Part shown: positions 61,451-64,000 of the stretch, one piece after another
How the letters are laid out: each line of letters starts with the position of its first letter
Position numbering within the stretch: the stretch's first letter is position 1
Source of the DNA: Jannaschia formosa
Lineage (GTDB): Bacteria > Pseudomonadota > Alphaproteobacteria > Rhodobacterales > Rhodobacteraceae
Direction: 5' to 3'
DNA length: 64,000 nucleotides
NCBI RefSeq assembly: GCF_003340555.1
Contig: NZ_QPLJ01000006.1
Location: 153,193-217,192 of the forward strand
The notes under the pieces: model-generated
Database searches by the model: none
What the model saw: the letters and a program-made list of their open reading frames with translations, nothing else
Told to the model about the DNA's origin: nothing
Made by a program: the position numbers and the translations under genes

Positions 61451-63508
61451 TCACGCTCCGATCGCTGCGCGGCCGGATGGCTTGCGATCCAGCGCAAGAT
61501 CCCATCGACGCACCTCTTCGGCATCCGCGGTCGGGATGCCGAAATTGTAAGGCGCCGCGGCCTGCGGGCGGGGTGTCGGCGACACCGGCTGATCCAGGCG
61601 ATCCGCAGGGTTGGCGCGTCCGAACCGCTCGATCAGGGTCAGCATCTGCGTCGCCGCCTCCTTGAGCGACAGGTTGGCCGTCGACATTCCCTCGAACATC
61701 GCTGTGTTTTGCTGCGTCGCCGAGTCGATCTCGCCCATGGCGCGGTTGATTTCGGTGACGGAGCCGGACTGGTCCTCCGCCGCGCGCGAGATCTCCGCGA
61801 CCTGGTCGCCGATCTTCTGCACCCGCTCGCCGAGGGTGACCAGCGTGTCGCCGGTCCGGGCCACGCGCTGGACACCGAGATTGATCTGGTCGGAGCTCGA
61901 CTTGATCAGCGTTCCGATCTGCTGTGCCGCGTCCGATGCCCTTTGCGCCAAAGCCCGGACCTCCGAGGCGACGACGGCGAAACCGCGCCCCGCCTCGCCC
62001 GCGCGGGCCGCCTCGACCCCAGCGTTGAGCGCTAGGAGGTTGGTCTGGAATGCGATGTCGTTGATGACGGTCAGGGTGCGCGAGATCTCCGTCGACGCGG
62101 ACTGGATCTCGCGCATCGAATCGATGGCCTCCTGCACCACGACATCGCTCTGCCTGGCGTCCTGGCGCGCCGCCTCGGTCGAGCTCAGCGCGTCCTTGGC
62201 GAGCTGCGCCGTGGCCGCGATCGAGCCGGTGATCTGCTCCAGCGCGCCCGTCGTCTCGGCGAGGGAGTTGGCGGTGCGCTCGGTCCGCTTCGAGAGATCC
62301 TCGGCCGAGGCCGACAGGTCGCTGGTCTCGTCCTGGACCTTCGACGCGTGCCGGACGAGGCTCGACAGCGCCTCCTCCATGCCCGCGGCGGCACGGTTGA
62401 GGGAGACCTGCACGGTCGCGAAGCTCCCGTGTCGGGTCCCGTCGAGCCGGGCGGTCATGTCGCCACTGGCGATCCGATCGGCGACGACGATCATGTCGCC
62501 GATCTCCCGCTCGGTAACCGAGAGCAGGCGGTTGACCGTCGCGCGCGCGTCCCCCTCCTCGCCCGCCGCCGGGGCGAGGCGGGCGCCGAAGCCCTTCTCG
62601 AGAACCTCGTCGATGACCGTCTCCAGTTCGGCCGCGAAGGCGGCTGGGAAGACCGAAGCCGGTTCCCGCTCCGCCGCCGCGAGCGACCCCCGTGCTTCCT
62701 CGAACGCCTGTTGCAGCCTCGTCGCCTCGCCCTGCAGGCGTGCGGCCTCGGCCGCCATCGCGCCGCGCTCGGCATCGGCAGCCTCCTCCCTAGCCGCCCG
62801 TGCCGTTGCCTCGCCGAGAAGGCCCGCGGCCAGGGCGAACCCATCCGCGGCGCCCATGTCCCGTCCCCAACGGTCTAGAAGCGCGCGCGCCTCATCCCGG
62901 AGCGGTCGGAGGCGCGCGGCAAGCGTCTGCCGGGCGATCAGCGCGGTCCCGATCCAGGCCATCAGCGGCGCCAGGGCCAGCAAGCCCACGGTCAGGGGCC
63001 AGGAGATCGGCGCGATCGACGCCTGTGCCGGGGCGTGGATCAGCTCGATGGTCCCGATGCGCCGCCCATCCGGTCCGGTCATTTCCGCGTCCGTGCGCAC
63101 GAGATCCGCGCGCCGCAGATCGGTTCCGGCGAGTCCCGGCACCGCGTCGAACCCGCCGACGACACCGCCGGGCGCCGACGCCGTGACGGCTTCCCCACCG
63201 CTGGGCCGAATCCGGATCCCGACGAGCGCCGGACCCGCACCGTCGAGTACGCCCGAAGCGAGGGTGGAGAGGTCGGTCCCGGGGCCGCCGACAAGGCCCG
63301 CGGCGACCGCCCGGCTGTTCGCCTCGATCCAGGATCGAAGATGCGCGTCGCGCTGCGCCGACAGCAGGTGCAGGACGCCGAAGGCGACGATCAGCGCCGC
63401 CAGACCGGCGGCGCCCCATCCGACCGCCAGCAGACGGCCGATCGGGGCCCGGCCGCCGAGCATCGACGGAAGACCCGCTGACGCGGCAAGGTTGTTCTCG
63501 GTCGGCAT
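61451..63508 (-). CDS. Methyl-accepting chemotaxis protein
   Basis: 685 residues. Membrane helix 1 (about 24-48) and helix 2 (about 170-192) bracket a 120-residue periplasmic sensor domain. A long cytoplasmic helical region with HAMP-like features follows. The signalling hairpin tip lies near residues 505-530: [38 protein letters not shown] is the most conserved part of all MCPs. There is no C-terminal CheR/CheB pentapeptide. GGAGA precedes the ATG. It lies between tRNA-Trp and secE, an unusual place. Confidence 0.95.
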   Translation of the reverse strand: MPTENNLAASAGLPSMLGGRAPIGRLLAVGWGAAGLAALIVAFGVLHLLSAQRDAHLRSWIEANSRAVAAGLVGGPGTDLSTLASGVLDGAGPALVGIRIRPSGGEAVTASAPGGVVGGFDAVPGLAGTDLRRADLVRTDAEMTGPDGRRIGTIELIHAPAQASIAPISWPLTVGLLALAPLMAWIGTALIARQTLAARLRPLRDEARALLDRWGRDMGAADGFALAAGLLGEATARAAREEAADAERGAMAAEAARLQGEATRLQQAFEEARGSLAAAEREPASVFPAAFAAELETVIDEVLEKGFGARLAPAAGEEGDARATVNRLLSVTEREIGDMIVVADRIASGDMTARLDGTRHGSFATVQVSLNRAAAGMEEALSSLVRHASKVQDETSDLSASAEDLSKRTERTANSLAETTGALEQITGSIAATAQLAKDALSSTEAARQDARQSDVVVQEAIDSMREIQSASTEISRTLTVINDIAFQTNLLALNAGVEAARAGEAGRGFAVVASEVRALAQRASDAAQQIGTLIKSSSDQINLGVQRVARTGDTLVTLGERVQKIGDQVAEISRAAEDQSGSVTEINRAMGEIDSATQQNTAMFEGMSTANLSLKEAATQMLTLIERFGRANPADRLDQPVSPTPRPQAAAPYNFGIPTADAEEVRRWDLALDRKPSGRAAIGA

Positions 63509-63638
63509 GATCGTCTCCTCGCAGAATGTCCGAGGTCCCGCTTAGAGCGGAGACCTGAACAAATCCTTTCCGCGAGGGATGGACGGACCTGCTTTTCGGG
63601 AGAGGCCGGAGGACGGAATGGACACGTCCGTCCGGAAT

Positions 63639-63714
63639 TGGCAGGGGCAGCAGGATTCGAACCCGCGACCTGCGGATTTGGAATCCGCTGCTCTACCAAC
63701 TGAGCTATACCCCT
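63639..63714 (-). tRNA. tRNA-Trp (anticodon CCA)
   Basis: A 76-nt cloverleaf on the minus strand with CCA encoded. The acceptor AGGGGTA pairs with TGCCCCT (one G-U). The D arm is GCTCAGTTGGTAGAGC, the anticodon arm GCGGA-TTCCAAA-TCCGC, and the T arm GCGGG-TTCGAAT-CCTGC. tRNA-Trp upstream of secE-nusG is the standard order in alphaproteobacteria. Confidence 0.96.
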
Positions 63715-64000
63715 GTCGCGTGCGGCTCTAGCCCGCCCGGCGCGGCGTGACAAGACGGGATGCGCATCGCGGGGAGACGGAAACCGAATGTGGTCGGACG
63801 GCGTACACGACGCGCGACGGCGCCTTGCGGCGGCACAAGGGTGCGATCGGCCCTCCGGGGCCTGAGGACATCAGACCTCCCCCTCCGGCGAAGGGCTTGG
63901 CCTCACGCGACAAGGGGCCCCGCGGGGCCCCTTGTGCTGTCTGTCTGGCGGCAGGCGCCCTTGCGGCAGACTGCCCGATCCGACGATCTGCGACAGGCTC
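63715..64000. other. Window end, no gene assigned
   Basis: Apart from the palindrome at 63910-63935 I see no supported gene. Short frames exist on both strands, but none has a recognisable product. The 3' end of a gene lying mostly outside the window is possible after 63940. Confidence 0.4.
63910..63935. terminator. 26-bp perfect palindrome
   Basis: Arms of 12 bp (ACAAGGGGCCCC and its complement) with GC at the centre, perfect over 26 bp, followed on the plus strand by a T-rich TGTGCTGTCTGTCT. It probably terminates a transcript from outside the window, in either direction. Confidence 0.6.

Overview
The window is a gene-dense, very GC-rich stretch of bacterial chromosome. I place it in an alphaproteobacterium of the order Rhodobacterales. 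The reasons are the RpoB/RpoC/FtsY/GlnA sequences as I recognise them by eye, the tRNA-Trp ... secE-nusG-rplKAJL-rpoBC block, frequent ATGA/GTGA start-stop overlaps, and families typical of that group (DUF1289, extensin-like, SIMPL, NuoE-NuoF fusion). I cannot name a genus. No prophage, insertion sequence, integrase, CRISPR array or obvious foreign island is visible. Almost everything looks like core or soft-core chromosome.

Layout. (1) 1-7.3 kb: end of a FadL-like porin, a DMT exporter translationally coupled to a P-loop ATPase, the methionine genes metA and metY with two unrelated genes between them, and a SIMPL protein. (2) 7.4-23.7 kb: a 1113-residue low-complexity membrane protein with a PilP/GspC-like tail, an envelope pair (L,D-transpeptidase plus extensin-like protein), tRNA-Gly(CCC), a thioesterase, an SDR, a P1 peptidase preceded by two striking palindromes, tadA, an RluB-type pseudouridine synthase with a repetitive basic tail, yciB, DMT and MgtC membrane proteins, ftsY and a lytic transglycosylase. 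(3) 24.1-33.2 kb: an orphan NuoE-NuoF-type formate dehydrogenase beta subunit, an AlkB-like hydroxylase, xseA, a WHLHL-motif membrane protein, purD and the NAD(P)HX repair enzyme. (4) 33.3-38.3 kb: glnB-glnA with a strong terminator, aroQ, an Fe3+-type ABC permease and DUF1289. (5) 38.6-48.6 kb: a coupled DUF4173 / response regulator / histidine kinase operon, then mnmH, a GntR regulator, a HAD phosphatase, a fused selD, another DMT transporter and a rhamnosyltransferase-like gene. (6) 48.7-63.7 kb, all on the minus strand: tRNA-Trp, a methyl-accepting chemotaxis protein, secE, nusG, rplK, rplA, rplJ, rplL, rpoB, a small membrane protein, rpoC and a terminator.

How genes may work together. 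The metA product carries Glu111, the acetyl-CoA-type residue, and a MetY-type sulfhydrylase lies 1.9 kb downstream. Together they give a direct O-acetylhomoserine route to homocysteine. glnB and glnA form the usual nitrogen-control pair. mnmH and selD lie less than 2 kb apart and together suffice for selenouridine in tRNA. The RNA-polymerase/ribosomal-protein block is dotted with hairpins (rplK leader, rplJ leader, rplL-rpoB gap) that look like control points.

I found no clear undescribed defence or mobile system. The best candidates for a second look are the twin palindromes at 14593-14632, the coding-like frame interrupted by TGA at 18487-18840, the DUF4173 two-component operon, the repeat-bearing 1113-residue protein, the small membrane gene inside rpoBC, and the hairpin clusters of the ribosomal/RNA-polymerase operon.
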